A stretch of 64,000 nucleotides of DNA from Halorussus lipolyticus. GTDB taxonomy: Archaea; Halobacteriota; Halobacteria; Halobacteriales; Haladaptataceae. The stretch's first letter is position 1. Every line of letters starts with the position of its first letter. This document shows, piece after piece, positions 21,001-28,219 of this stretch. The stretch spans positions 1-64,000 of the forward strand of contig NZ_CP119807.1 in the NCBI RefSeq assembly GCF_029338375.1, given 5' to 3'. The notes below the pieces were generated by a model. The model did not search any database. It was not told where the DNA came from and worked only from the letters and a program-made list of their open reading frames with translations. Both the position numbers and the translations under genes were made by a program.

Positions 21001-21026
21001 AGGACGCGCTGCGTGCGACGGTCCAT
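15015..21026 (-). CDS. giant secreted polymorphic toxin with calcium-binding repeats and nuclease-like C-terminus
   Basis: A 2003-residue protein. Order: basic signal peptide with hydrophobic core (residues about 1-28, LAVTFSILIVTATLTPA); Gly/Asn run; long Pro/Gly/Thr linker of GPPED and PPGNKT units (about 75-200); a helical and beta region; then three blocks of DTDGDGLxD thrombospondin type-3-like repeats (about 495-675, 930-1060 with Cys pairs, and 1180-1345). A conserved pre-toxin segment covers about 1430-1650 (SATDTHGNKESV, NKQKTNNPYAEGT, KAPYDRGKARVATG). The last 150 residues carry a possible PD-(D/E)XK site, EVDVYS then AIESKHYD near 1900-1915. Many N-x-S/T sequons suit an archaeal surface glycoprotein. 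It likely kills related cells by nuclease action after delivery; the delivery route is not visible. The Imm1 gene follows directly. Confidence 0.82.
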   Translation of the reverse strand: MDRRTQRVLAVTFSILIVTATLTPATAALEPPSQSDSDNSLADALLDSLADVELLPSILGNGNGNGKGNGNGGGKTTTQTTATPTPPETTTTPPGGPPTTTQKTTQDPPGNETGGPPGNGTEGPPGNKTSGPPEEPGPPGNKTTGPPEDPGPPGNKTTGPPEDRGPPEDRGPPEDRGGGGPPEDAGPPEDRGPPEWAQNPETPPSVAHNRSALANKSKPLANASVNVTIHDNASAADYRLAAIAALQQADFFGPGRSAQRHRTAALKALNKSLEYVIDANRTSSATLFEHDKEASTPPHFAPNVTKLLVRSDEQLATTAIADAERVREVLRERNVSFDESAVEENISAAKAAVERAERFRNRSQHYTAISQYRVAWIHAQRALDVLDLATTPNVTITSRGDLPHEGNITHAVRGRVFDVRSHELTAVVSLNGANRTLALDVNATPETTPGAVATFQTNLTLTQQINTIEVHATDPNRRWAPDYPDANATTGRDVLRLDGDGLPDTYEETVVGTDPLDPDSNATQTAQNESENNISDGAEDLDSDGETVYEAYRFGLDPLDNDTDGDRLQDGFELRFQGLDPASNDTDNDSVSDAAEDLDNDTLSNLREQNASTNPVRADTDLDGLNDSAEVANGTDPLAPDTDSDGLIDPDEYEVGTDPLDNDTDGDGVLDGNETFSTSKTDSKTGVSVNITGEGNAAATLSINNSTEPLVQTDSVQNVSASPAYDFEAGANFSTANITIPYNESRVGNANESNLGAYRYNETLQTLVPVNNSTVDTRNDTVTAETPHFSTYTVLSTEQWEAKFDEPLPTKWSSSDNFSDLDQWRQDGNVSMETAETVEASLVSATKRDESNETDSTAVVGSVDRLTERNWTIPKDDETSDGDETTTTTSDTPPTTTGTVSSNERCLQSFDNCEPTEEPTTTEKEEVTTKDPRVDSDGDDVYDRNDDCPDKPGEKYNGCEKHSDSDGIRDWHDDCDNDVGEGDGCPTDSDDDGTINYYDECENTPGLGDDGCAIYSDDDDYNDYDDDCPDDPGMGPDGCPIDDDGDDTRNFYDDCPEFPGWKPDGCPRESSLERNVTLRNAETITLGTIAKAEAISKRSVAQLVVIGPDGERIEVYGEDRKQISGRNTTSRLYGILPGGEGDAHGDFEAVERDLTQFAGEEVTVKVETVGRATFEIDALKIGYDTDGDTIYDAIERPSCGLRDGSGQCLDTDPYLADTDGDGLSDSYEIGERTKVHGHEYTKLISNPTVRDTDHDGLTDRQEVRGTFQMAVTRDPDASRKYLNGQWPSDKQEHLTTKTVDSDPLKYDTDDDGLNDRQEWLYKTNPRDPDSDGDGRLDGREQAIGQDPTLHDYRGPDIRLKRYGTIANYSSGELKYVVEYFVFDGGGVKKTKVTKNGKTRYRASPDDLFSRHDGSFTTTPDRLSVDGGRLSGIEIKVSATDTHGNKESVTAVRRSNECGQTAKRWTGKYNHFNNSVVRGYGACSGFQASIGSSIQSILQFAENPLGFVEGFAKLIALLDKSGLLDMFIDAFVSSLQNKQKTNNPYAEGTESYGEYRRVWYAGYSIAFITKALYGGSATKAVRSTKYVKKMEDFAKATRAGKTAMRIKAPYDRGKARVATGLAQAGGKAAGPVLRRAKSAGATYRLWKLQRKADVDVQDLSETERNRLSTFLARHGEDGAAKVQEMDRDDIKALFGKPCATVSTFRRAGGDDCTKLSPAEQRDFENVIIESGIAGDDIGEYLSTVERKTSDEVEVDEIQEFIAENGPTAVRLTRAVDTDNDALQAVFKIWRVDGIEQEDIQKLSKAIQAGEDVDVGPGSDRNDVMKTLGSLAGEDIDGYDDLVGSYFGKPEQGYGQIAGESQITDDLIDNSNIDPEDVEIGRRIPKSKVPDNLENDDSEVDVYSTESVEVDGKILESPAIESKHYDPDGYSPFLVDEEIDGLVNKLVAQAAAGEDEIVVVTTESFYEQYKNSLKDVPSRVRSRLSSKGMDSDITIEISTYDEINL
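20440..20720 (-). repeat. tandem Pro/Gly linker repeats in the large toxin
   Basis: Repeated units encoding GPPEDPGPPGNKTTG and GPPEDRG on the minus strand form an imperfect tandem DNA repeat, GC-rich and strand-biased (G-rich on the plus strand). The paralogous toxin has the same kind of repeat at 60180-60420. Length variation here would change a flexible surface stalk without disturbing the frame. Confidence 0.7.
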
Positions 21027-22215
21027 TGATTGCCTCCGAGTAGAAATTCCCTTTTGAAAGAATTTTCGATATGGCTAGTAATTAATTGAAGTGGTATATT
21101 TGGGTAGTACAAGATGCAAATCCAACAGGCGGTACAGTTAGTTAAGCAATGTCATCCGTCAATCCGAATTCAGAGCTGAATTGCGTACTCCCTACAGGGT
21201 TCGACAAACTAGACTTTCCATTATACCTGTTCTGGCGTTATACCTTGGGTTTCCTTTGGACCAGAACACAGGTATAATCACGACAGCAACCGATTCTAAG
21301 CAACACAGAGAAGTTTGAAACTCTTCTCAAGACGTTAGAACTGTTGGAAAACGAATCACCTCCTGCAAAAGTCCTGGAGGTTGGCGTCTTAGGCCTTCAT
21401 ACCTCCGAAACACCTTCCAAAGACGACTTCTATCGTGAAAAAGTGCTGGAACCCTCGTGAAACCATTTCTTAGCGTTTGAAAGTGCTGTTCCGTCTAAAA
21501 CAGACGGTCCCCCGTGAAAGGAGTACTAGAAATCCTATGAAACACTTCTAGAGGCCCTGATACCGCTATTCCATCCATTTAGTAGTACGTGATCTATGAC
21601 GGAAGGTGCTGGATGTGCTGGAAAGCGGCTTACTCGAACAGCAGTGTGCGAGAGAGGCAAATCGAGTTTCTGAGATCGTCCTCGGCTCACTCACCGGAGA
21701 ACACATCGGCAACCTAATCCTGGGATTCCTCGAGTGGTCTGCTCGTTCGGCCCACAGGACCTTGCCCGTCTGGCCCCAGAAGACACTCGCCGTTCACTCG
21801 CGGCCTGAGCCATCTCTCATCTTCTGCATATGGCCCCTTTCCTTTGGACGAAAAAATCCATATGCAGACCCCGTGTACAAGATGAAATCTACGTAGGAGA
21901 ATTATCGTCGGTTCTAAGCGTATAAAATTGGGTACGAATTCGATTTCGAGAATCATAAATTCGCTAATTGGCCACGAACAGATAGGAGAGATGCTGAAAC
22001 ACGGGAACAGTATACTAAAATAAACTTACTGTTTAATTGTGTGCGAATGCGTCTATCTGGCTTGTCGGAATTCGGTGTGAAAGCTGGACGAAGTGGCCAT
22101 GGATTGGCAAAAGAAGCTCTGAAACGGAGAACAAGAGTATCCGCGTGGACCGACTGTTGGTCGGACACGAAGCGAAATCGGCTGAAATGGCTATGGATGG
22201 GCGCGAGAGGCGCTC
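21027..22215. other. long degenerate region upstream of the large toxin
   Basis: About 1.2 kb with no intact gene. A stretch on the plus strand at about 21297-21460 reads like protein (NTEKFETLLKTLELLENESP, then KVLEVGVLGLHTSETPSKD) and stops. A second, VLDVLESGLLEQQC to GLTGEHIGN-like sequence, lies near 21605-21750. Both look like remains of one small cytoplasmic gene. The toxin promoter should lie just above 21026; AT-rich sequence TAATTAATTG occurs near 21080. Confidence 0.4.
21220..21278. repeat. long inverted repeat upstream of the toxin
   Basis: ATTATACCTGTTCTGG at 21220-21235 is repeated inverted at 21261-21278 as CCAGAACACAGGTATAAT, with two extra bases in the right arm. The loop is 25 bases. 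It could be a hairpin in RNA, a dimeric operator, or the remains of transposon ends. It lies about 195 bases upstream of the toxin start. Confidence 0.55.
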
Positions 22216-22984
22216 AATTCTACCCTGCTCAAGGATGAACTGGACGCGCCAGAAAAAGCCGTCAACCACTACGAGCAAGCTATCGACAGTGACCCAGAGT
22301 ATATTAACGCGCACAATAACTACGCAGTCCTTCTCAAAGACGAATTAGGCATGCCGGAGGAGGCCGCCGACCACCTCAAAGCTACTCTTAACGTGTGGTT
22401 TTCGTCGGGCGACTCAGCATCGCTCCAGCATGCGCTCGAACGTGTGCCACTATTCGTAGACCTGTGAGCGGTGCGACCGCGCCGACTGCGCGGTCGAATA
22501 CTGTGAACGCGCGCTCGACCTGCTCGATACGGCCACTTCCCCACAATTACAGCAATTCGAGGCCCACATTCGGGAAGCGTATGCACAATGCTCGGCACGC
22601 AAAGCAACCGAGAGACTCCCAGAACTCTACTGGTATGGACTCAATGCACTCCGAGACCGTGAACCGAGCCCTGCCTCCGACTTGCTCACCGATGCGTGGA
22701 ACCTCCGAACCGAAATTGACGACGACGCAAGCCACTATCTCGCAGTCGTAGCGGGGGTCTGGTGTGTTGCACTCCCAACCACCGACATCGACGCCGAGGC
22801 CGTCAAGCAGGCAGTCGAGACCGTGGACACCTCGCGCTCGCCGGTCGTCTCGGCACTCGTGACTGTCTTGTTAACCGACGAGACGCCGCCGGTCCCGATG
22901 CAGGTCCGCCAGAACCACTTGCTTACCGACGACCGGCACCGTCACGAACTCGCCGCGTGGAAGTCGCTTCTTCAACTTGGCTAA
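22216..22984 (+). pseudogene. TPR-repeat protein, broken
   Basis: The first part reads TLLKDELDAPEKAVNHYEQA, then DSDPEYINAHNNYAVLLKDE, a clear pair of tetratricopeptide repeats. The frame is lost near 22455. In the next frame the protein continues as TCERCDRADCAVEYCERALD through AAWKSLLQLG at 22984, with further helical repeats. There is no start codon for the first part. TPR proteins are scaffolds; here no partner is evident. The single frameshift and missing start indicate a pseudogene. Confidence 0.65.
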
Positions 22985-23143
22985 CCGGCCTCCTCCATCC
23001 GAAGCCACCGAGTAGCAACTACTTTCCTTCGTCTCTGGATGCACCGGCTGATTCTGGGATTGTTACAGACTCGTGTATCGAGGTATCTGACTTGTATCCA
23101 GATATCTAAAAGAAATATATAGAATTCTTTAGCAAATAGAAAT

Positions 23144-23611
23144 CTATCTATAGTCGGACGGAGCGTACTGGTCAACTGGGTCGCCTTTCTCGGCGACGAC
23201 CTCCGGTTGTGTATCGCTGGGTTCGTCGTCGAGGAGTTCCTTGAGAATGGCGTAGAAACGCCACTCGTCGCCATAATCAAAGAGATAGCAGAAACGGTCG
23301 CGTTCTTCGAGGCCCAGTCGCTGAGCCATCTCTCCGACTGTCGCCTCTCCAGCGTCGTAGACCTCCTCGTTGGGTTGTAGCAAGCCACTGCTCGGCATAT
23401 CCTCAAATGCGTCGGGCGACTCGTATCGCACGTCGCTCCGCCAGTAGTCTTGGTCAGTCCCGATGAACCAGAGATGGGATTGGTCGAGACCGACGGTACG
23501 GTTGATACTCGTCTGAAACTCCGTGAGTGGGCGCTCCTCGCCGACAACGATGTCACGCCAGAGTGACCGCGGGTCGGGTTCGAGTTTGACGCGGAAGCGG
23601 TATGCAGTCAT
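23144..23611 (-). CDS. plasmid pRiA4b ORF3-like protein
   Basis: A 155-residue protein of the PRiA4_ORF3 family (IS1096 TnpR-like). Visible family features are the opening TAYRFRVKLEPDPRSLWRDI, the SHLWFI segment near residue 46, and the FCYLFDYGDEWRFYAILKE block near 107-125. The family is common on plasmids and mobile elements; its biochemical role is unsettled. It starts within the stop of a short upstream reading frame (ATGA overlap). It is transcribed away from the CRISPR-Cas operon, which begins about 285 bases further on. Confidence 0.82.
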   Translation of the reverse strand: MTAYRFRVKLEPDPRSLWRDIVVGEERPLTEFQTSINRTVGLDQSHLWFIGTDQDYWRSDVRYESPDAFEDMPSSGLLQPNEEVYDAGEATVGEMAQRLGLEERDRFCYLFDYGDEWRFYAILKELLDDEPSDTQPEVVAEKGDPVDQYAPSDYR

Positions 23612-23850
23612 GCGTTGCTCTCTCCTCCAATAGTGATGTTCGAGAAGCCAGTTGTGCCGTGTTTAAATGGTGCGGTTTCGATGGCGGTGCGGCCGAATAC
23701 GTCTCGGACGGTGTGCTGACTCACGCGAGATCCCCTGTCAGGGGTACCAGTACCAGCGCGTAAAGCGTTCGGGTGACTACTAACGGGCGTGTTCCGGGTT
23801 TCTTCGTAGAGAGTGGCTTTCCAAACTCGACATATCCATTCTATGTTCAA
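23608..23850 (-). CDS. possible short ORF upstream of the pRiA4b ORF3-like gene
   Basis: An 80-codon frame ending in an ATGA overlap with the next gene. Its residues (many Thr, Arg, Gly, few acidic) are unlike haloarchaeal proteins. I recognise nothing in it, and it may be a chance frame over a leader region. It is listed only because of the coupling geometry. Confidence 0.2.
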   Translation of the reverse strand: MNIEWICRVWKATLYEETRNTPVSSHPNALRAGTGTPDRGSRVSQHTVRDVFGRTAIETAPFKHGTTGFSNITIGGESNA

Positions 23851-23895
23851 TAGAGTTATACTACAGGACAGGGAAACAGTCTGCGTGGCATAGGA

Positions 23896-24627
23896 ATGCG
23901 ATTATACATTTACGCTGATAGCGGGACACAGCCGCGCTTCCACATTCCGTGGAACTCGCATCTCTCGTTCCAGTCGTTCATTTATGATGCTGTCAACGAG
24001 TACGCACCAGAGTACGCGGCAAAGCTCCATCAGGACCAGCACGCACCCCCGTTCAGTTTTAGCGAGTTCATTCAGACCGACGCCTACGACGTGACCGACG
24101 ACGGTCTTCTCTGTGAAGGCGGCTACTGGGTCGTGAACTCGCCGGACAGCGAACTTCTTACCGCCTGTGCGAACTACGCACAAGCACATGAGGAACTCAC
24201 GCTCGGACACACGACCGTTCCCGTAACCGGGGTCGAGGTAGACGACGTGCGACCTATCGAGGGGAAAGCACGCTACAAGACGCTCAGTCCGCTCGCGGTG
24301 AGCGAACCGAACGGCGACCACGACACGCCGACCGAGTGGTATCGACCCGACGACGGGATGTGGTACGCTCGCGTCTGCCAGAACGTCCGCGACCGCATCC
24401 TATCGCAGGACGACGACGCTGACCCGGAGTTCGTCATCGACAAGCTTCATTGGACCGACGGGAAACTCCTACAAGTCGGTCCGGGCGCAAAGATTCCTTG
24501 CGCTCGGGTTGAATTTACGCTTACCTGTGACAAGAAAACGAGTCGATTCATCCAAGAGGAGGGACTCGGCGAGAAGACGGGCATGGGCTTCGGTGCGGTC
24601 GCCCCCGTCGAGGAGGACATCGCGTGA
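23896..24627 (+). CDS. cas6: Cas6 crRNA-processing endoribonuclease
   Basis: A 243-residue RAMP-fold ribonuclease that cuts the CRISPR transcript within each repeat. It begins MRLYIYADSGTQPRFHIPWN, the first strand of a ferredoxin fold, and ends with the family Gly-rich loop GLGEKTGMGFGAV. A TATA-like GAGTTATAC lies at about 23852-23860. It is the first gene of the effector operon. The last four bases GTGA overlap the start of cas8. In this subtype the processed crRNA carries an 8-base repeat-derived 5' tag, which fits the array 6 kb downstream. Confidence 0.93.
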   Translation: MRLYIYADSGTQPRFHIPWNSHLSFQSFIYDAVNEYAPEYAAKLHQDQHAPPFSFSEFIQTDAYDVTDDGLLCEGGYWVVNSPDSELLTACANYAQAHEELTLGHTTVPVTGVEVDDVRPIEGKARYKTLSPLAVSEPNGDHDTPTEWYRPDDGMWYARVCQNVRDRILSQDDDADPEFVIDKLHWTDGKLLQVGPGAKIPCARVEFTLTCDKKTSRFIQEEGLGEKTGMGFGAVAPVEEDIA

Positions 24628-26498
24628 CGGCGACTCCAGACGCCGACCCCGATAGCGACGAGTGGGAGCTGTTCCGGTACAGTAACGACCCATTCGTCAA
24701 CGAGGGTGCGGTCGAACTCGGACGGCGACTCGCTACCGCAGGGGTGGCCCGTATCGACCAGCGAACGGTCGTGGCGACAGTACCGCCCAAGCAAGTCCTA
24801 CCGAAGCTACGCGCGGAACTGTTCGGGTCCGAGGGCGTAATTACGAACACGCACCGCCGAACCAGTCGTGCGTACCACGTCAACGCCCTCGCTACCGGGA
24901 CACTCCCGACAGAGGACAGTGACGACGTGGACCCGGACTGGCTCGGCGACACCGAGAGCGCGCCGACTGTCCCCGCCCCGACCGAGCCATTTCCCGGTAG
25001 TGACGACGACGCAACGGTGTTTCCCGACGATGACCTGAGCGACGACTCGCTCGAATCGGTTGGTCTCGACACAGATGAGATCGACCGCGACGGCGACAGT
25101 GCCTACAGACTTCACCCGGCGTATATGGGGGCACCGACGGCATCGAGTTTCGAGTTAGTTCTCGATCGGGCGAATCGGTACTTCGACACGCTCGAAGATG
25201 TACTCACGGGCGACCACGAGACTGTTTCAGACGATACCTCGTGTATGTCCTGTGGGTCGTCGCTTCCAAACTGGACGTGGGACCTTGAAGAGTACGACAA
25301 GAAGAAACTCGAATACGGCCAGAGTTTCACGCCGATGGCAACGAAGTCCGGGCGACTCTCACCGCTCGGACAGAAGTCCAGCCAGAGTAGTTATTTCCGT
25401 GGTCGCTGTCCGGCCTGTCTCTTGGCAGGGTTCTACTACCTCATCATGCCGAGGAAACCGGTCGCTAGCGCCGATGGATCGGGCGTATACCGAATCTTTG
25501 CCGTGCAAGGTGACTTCGAGACCATCGCGGCGGTCCGTCGGGCTTACGAGCAGACAGCGGGACTCTCCGATCTCGCCACGCCGACAGGCGGTGGGACAGT
25601 CCGACTCTCGTCATTTCCGGTCAAGTCGGCTATCGGGGAGGTGCAGGCGGTCGCGTTCTTCGCCGCACTACTCCGCGCGCTGTCCGAGGACGCTACGACC
25701 GACGAACAAGCCCTGTTCGGGAGTCTCGGTTCCGAAGCGAAGAACTCACCACCGTCACTCTCCGCCGCGATTTCCGTTCGGAGTTCCCCGAGCAAAGGTG
25801 GACGGGCAGTTCGCGGCCTCACCGGATTCGACGAAGCGCCGGTAACGACGGACCTCTACGACCGTCTCCGCGAGCAAACACGAGAGACTGCGGACGGCCC
25901 CGAGTCGTACGCGCCGTTCGGCGATGTCCTCTCGTGGTACATCCAGTTCCAGAACCCGAACACCGACACCGAAATCGCGGTCGATGCAAAACGCGACCTC
26001 GCGCAGGGTATCCTCGACGGCAATCTTGCGATGCTCGAACGCGGACTGTTCGGGCTTGCCAAGCAACTCGCTGGCGATGCCCAAGCCCCCTATTCGATGC
26101 CTATCGGGCGACACCAACACTACTTCCATCAGATTATGACCGAGATGGCAACCCAAATCGACGACGACACGAGAGACAGTATCAAGAACGCTGGTCGGTC
26201 CGTCGGCCAGATGTTCGCCGAACGGGACGACCTGAGCGTGCTTCAGTCGTTTCGTCACGCGAACTCGCCAGACCAGTTCCTGTCCGCCTTCGAGAAGGCG
26301 AGCATGGGCGCGGTCAAAAAGAGTCACGACCCAGAGGAGGTAGCCGCCCACAGTACGTGGATTGCGAACTCGACGGTCGAGGACCTCATCGGTGCAATCA
26401 GCGACGAGGAGACCTTCGAGGCCGCCAAGCAGATGTTCGTGATTCACGCCTCCCTCTCGGCGCACTACCAGAACAGCACGGCAACTGACGACGACTAA
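24624..26498 (+). CDS. cas8b: Cas8b/Cst1-type large subunit of type I-B Cascade
   Basis: A 624-residue large subunit, which recognises the protospacer-adjacent motif and recruits Cas3. Starts at GTG overlapping cas6. An acidic N-terminal segment about residues 85-155 (SDDVDPDWLGD, DDDATVFPDDDLSDD) may be a halophile insertion. A zinc-finger-like pair, CMSCGSSLPNW and RGRCPACLLAGFYY, lies near residues 207-275. The C-terminal half is helical, as in Cas8 tails. The family is highly diverged; identification rests on the zinc finger and on the position between cas6 and cas7. Confidence 0.88.
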   Translation: MTATPDADPDSDEWELFRYSNDPFVNEGAVELGRRLATAGVARIDQRTVVATVPPKQVLPKLRAELFGSEGVITNTHRRTSRAYHVNALATGTLPTEDSDDVDPDWLGDTESAPTVPAPTEPFPGSDDDATVFPDDDLSDDSLESVGLDTDEIDRDGDSAYRLHPAYMGAPTASSFELVLDRANRYFDTLEDVLTGDHETVSDDTSCMSCGSSLPNWTWDLEEYDKKKLEYGQSFTPMATKSGRLSPLGQKSSQSSYFRGRCPACLLAGFYYLIMPRKPVASADGSGVYRIFAVQGDFETIAAVRRAYEQTAGLSDLATPTGGGTVRLSSFPVKSAIGEVQAVAFFAALLRALSEDATTDEQALFGSLGSEAKNSPPSLSAAISVRSSPSKGGRAVRGLTGFDEAPVTTDLYDRLREQTRETADGPESYAPFGDVLSWYIQFQNPNTDTEIAVDAKRDLAQGILDGNLAMLERGLFGLAKQLAGDAQAPYSMPIGRHQHYFHQIMTEMATQIDDDTRDSIKNAGRSVGQMFAERDDLSVLQSFRHANSPDQFLSAFEKASMGAVKKSHDPEEVAAHSTWIANSTVEDLIGAISDEETFEAAKQMFVIHASLSAHYQNSTATDDD

Positions 26499-26511
26499 CG
26501 GAGTACACACG

Positions 26512-27447
26512 ATGACACAATCAGCACTCGGAATGGCGTATCTGACCCACGCACAACTCGGCAACCACAACGCAGGCGAAGGCAGTAAGCAACTCTCGGA
26601 CCTGAAGATGTACGGCAACCGGCCCTACATCTCCGGGCAAGCATATCGGCACGCGATTAGAGAAGCCATACAGGACTCTGCCGAGGAGAATGTCGAATGT
26701 ACCCCGCAGGACGCCTGTGGCGACCTCGAAAACTGCCTCCTCTGCGACATCTTCGGGTACATGAACATGGACCTCGACGAACCGACGCCCGAGAAGCGTG
26801 TCTCACCACTTCGGGTCACGCCGCTCGTCGGTCAGTACGACGCCGACGTGACGACCGACATGATTCTCCAGTACGCACCGGGTGGGTCACGGAAGAAAGA
26901 CGACGATGACGATGGGAACGCCGAGGAGAACAAAATCGGCTATCGAGAACTCACCGATAACGTCTACAAGGGTGCGTGGATGCTCGACTGCGACAGTATC
27001 GGCCAGCGCGAGCGTGAAGGCTTCGACGACGACAACGAGCCCGGACACCGGTACGAACGCGACCTCGATACTGTGGTCGAAGACAGACCCGAGCGCGTTC
27101 AGATACTCCTCGACGGCCTCAAGAACGCCTCTGGATTGGCCGGACAAGCCCGACACATGGCTGACTTCATGCCCGACGTAGTGGTTGCGACCGCGAACGA
27201 TACCTACTCTCAGCGGGTCACGAACACGCTCCATATCGAGGACGGCGAACTCAACATTCCCGCGTTCGAGTCGGTGGTCGAGGACCTCACCCACGATGGC
27301 GGAGATGTCTGGGTCGCCGGAACTCACAACCCGACCGTGATGGACAACTGGGATGCGTTCTTCGACGCCGCTGAGGCAGACGAGAACGTCACGGTCTGTG
27401 ACTCGGTGAGTGATTGCTACGACAAACTCGCGGCCACGCTCGACTAA
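26512..27447 (+). CDS. cas7: Cas7 (Cst2/DevR type) backbone subunit
   Basis: A 311-residue RAMP protein that polymerises along crRNA in the Cascade complex. Family marks are the opening LGMAYLTHAQLGNHNAGEGS, the motif RPYISGQAYRHAIREAI near residue 42-58, and the Gly-rich SGLAGQARHMADFMP near 210. Cys residues in the CTPQDACGDLENCLLCDIFG insertion could bind metal. The DevR/Cst2 type distinguishes this locus from the haloarchaeal loci whose cas7 is of Csh2 type. It lies 13 bases after cas8 and one base before cas5. Confidence 0.9.
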   Translation: MTQSALGMAYLTHAQLGNHNAGEGSKQLSDLKMYGNRPYISGQAYRHAIREAIQDSAEENVECTPQDACGDLENCLLCDIFGYMNMDLDEPTPEKRVSPLRVTPLVGQYDADVTTDMILQYAPGGSRKKDDDDDGNAEENKIGYRELTDNVYKGAWMLDCDSIGQREREGFDDDNEPGHRYERDLDTVVEDRPERVQILLDGLKNASGLAGQARHMADFMPDVVVATANDTYSQRVTNTLHIEDGELNIPAFESVVEDLTHDGGDVWVAGTHNPTVMDNWDAFFDAAEADENVTVCDSVSDCYDKLAATLD

Positions 27448-27448
27448 G

Positions 27449-28219
27449 ATGGCGACGACGGACGCCGACCGCTCGACAGACGAAACCGACGAGAGCCGTG
27501 CGGTCGTCGCGGCAACCCTCGACGTGCCGTTCGAGTGTACGTTTACGAACGCCAGCGCGATGAACGACCTCCCGTCGTACCCTGTCCCACCCCTGACGAC
27601 GATTCGTGGGATGCTTTACGCGGCGTGGGGTCGGCCGTCGCTCCTCGGGCAGGGGTCGAGTCGCGGTCGAACAATGGAGAAAGAGCGGGTCGAGGCCGAA
27701 CAAGCGTTCCGCGAGTCGTTCGAGGCCGACACGGCAATCGGAATTCGTGTTCTCGACAGTCCAACCTCCAAGCGTGACCTCCGAACGCGCCAGAAGGTCG
27801 CTCGGAATGACGACCGGACGTACTTCTCGTACCCCGTCGAAGAAGAGACACTGCTCTTTCCGACCTATCGAGTCTACGTCACAGGTGACGAGGAGCGATG
27901 CAACGCAGTTGCGGCGGCGTTCCGCGACCCTGAACGACTGCTCTATCTCGGGCGGTCGGACAATCTCGTTGACGTTCGGAACGTGACCGAATCGCAACTC
28001 GTCTACCACGACGAGGAGGAGTACCTTGACGACATGGTTGTCCCAGACGGGGACGGTGCGGACCCCGTGATGCTTCCGGTCCAGACCGAACGGTTGGGGT
28101 CGTACAACGCCCGACCCCCTGAAGTTCAACTCGTCACGCAGGGTGGGAGCGTCGAGTCCTACTACACGCTCGACGACGCAACTGACGAGGACGGTCCGGT
28201 CGTGTTCATCGATGAGTAG
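27449..28219 (+). CDS. cas5: Cas5 subunit of Cascade
   Basis: A 256-residue RAMP protein that binds the 5' tag of crRNA. After an acidic start, the core begins VVAATLDVPFECTFTNASAM, followed by the family helix SYPVPPLTTIRGMLYAAWGR. The central segment TRQKVARNDDRTYFSYPVEE, then ETLLFPTYRVYVTGDE, matches Cas5 of I-B type. The ATG at 27449 is used because it directly follows the cas7 stop. The last eight bases overlap cas3. Confidence 0.9.
   Translation: MATTDADRSTDETDESRAVVAATLDVPFECTFTNASAMNDLPSYPVPPLTTIRGMLYAAWGRPSLLGQGSSRGRTMEKERVEAEQAFRESFEADTAIGIRVLDSPTSKRDLRTRQKVARNDDRTYFSYPVEEETLLFPTYRVYVTGDEERCNAVAAAFRDPERLLYLGRSDNLVDVRNVTESQLVYHDEEEYLDDMVVPDGDGADPVMLPVQTERLGSYNARPPEVQLVTQGGSVESYYTLDDATDEDGPVVFIDE

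Noticed and set aside
20332..21057. 241-codon plus-strand frame opposite the large toxin
   Set aside because: Its Gly/Ser/Pro-rich residues are the mirror of the Pro/Gly linker repeats on the minus strand; the minus frame has a signal peptide and paralogue.
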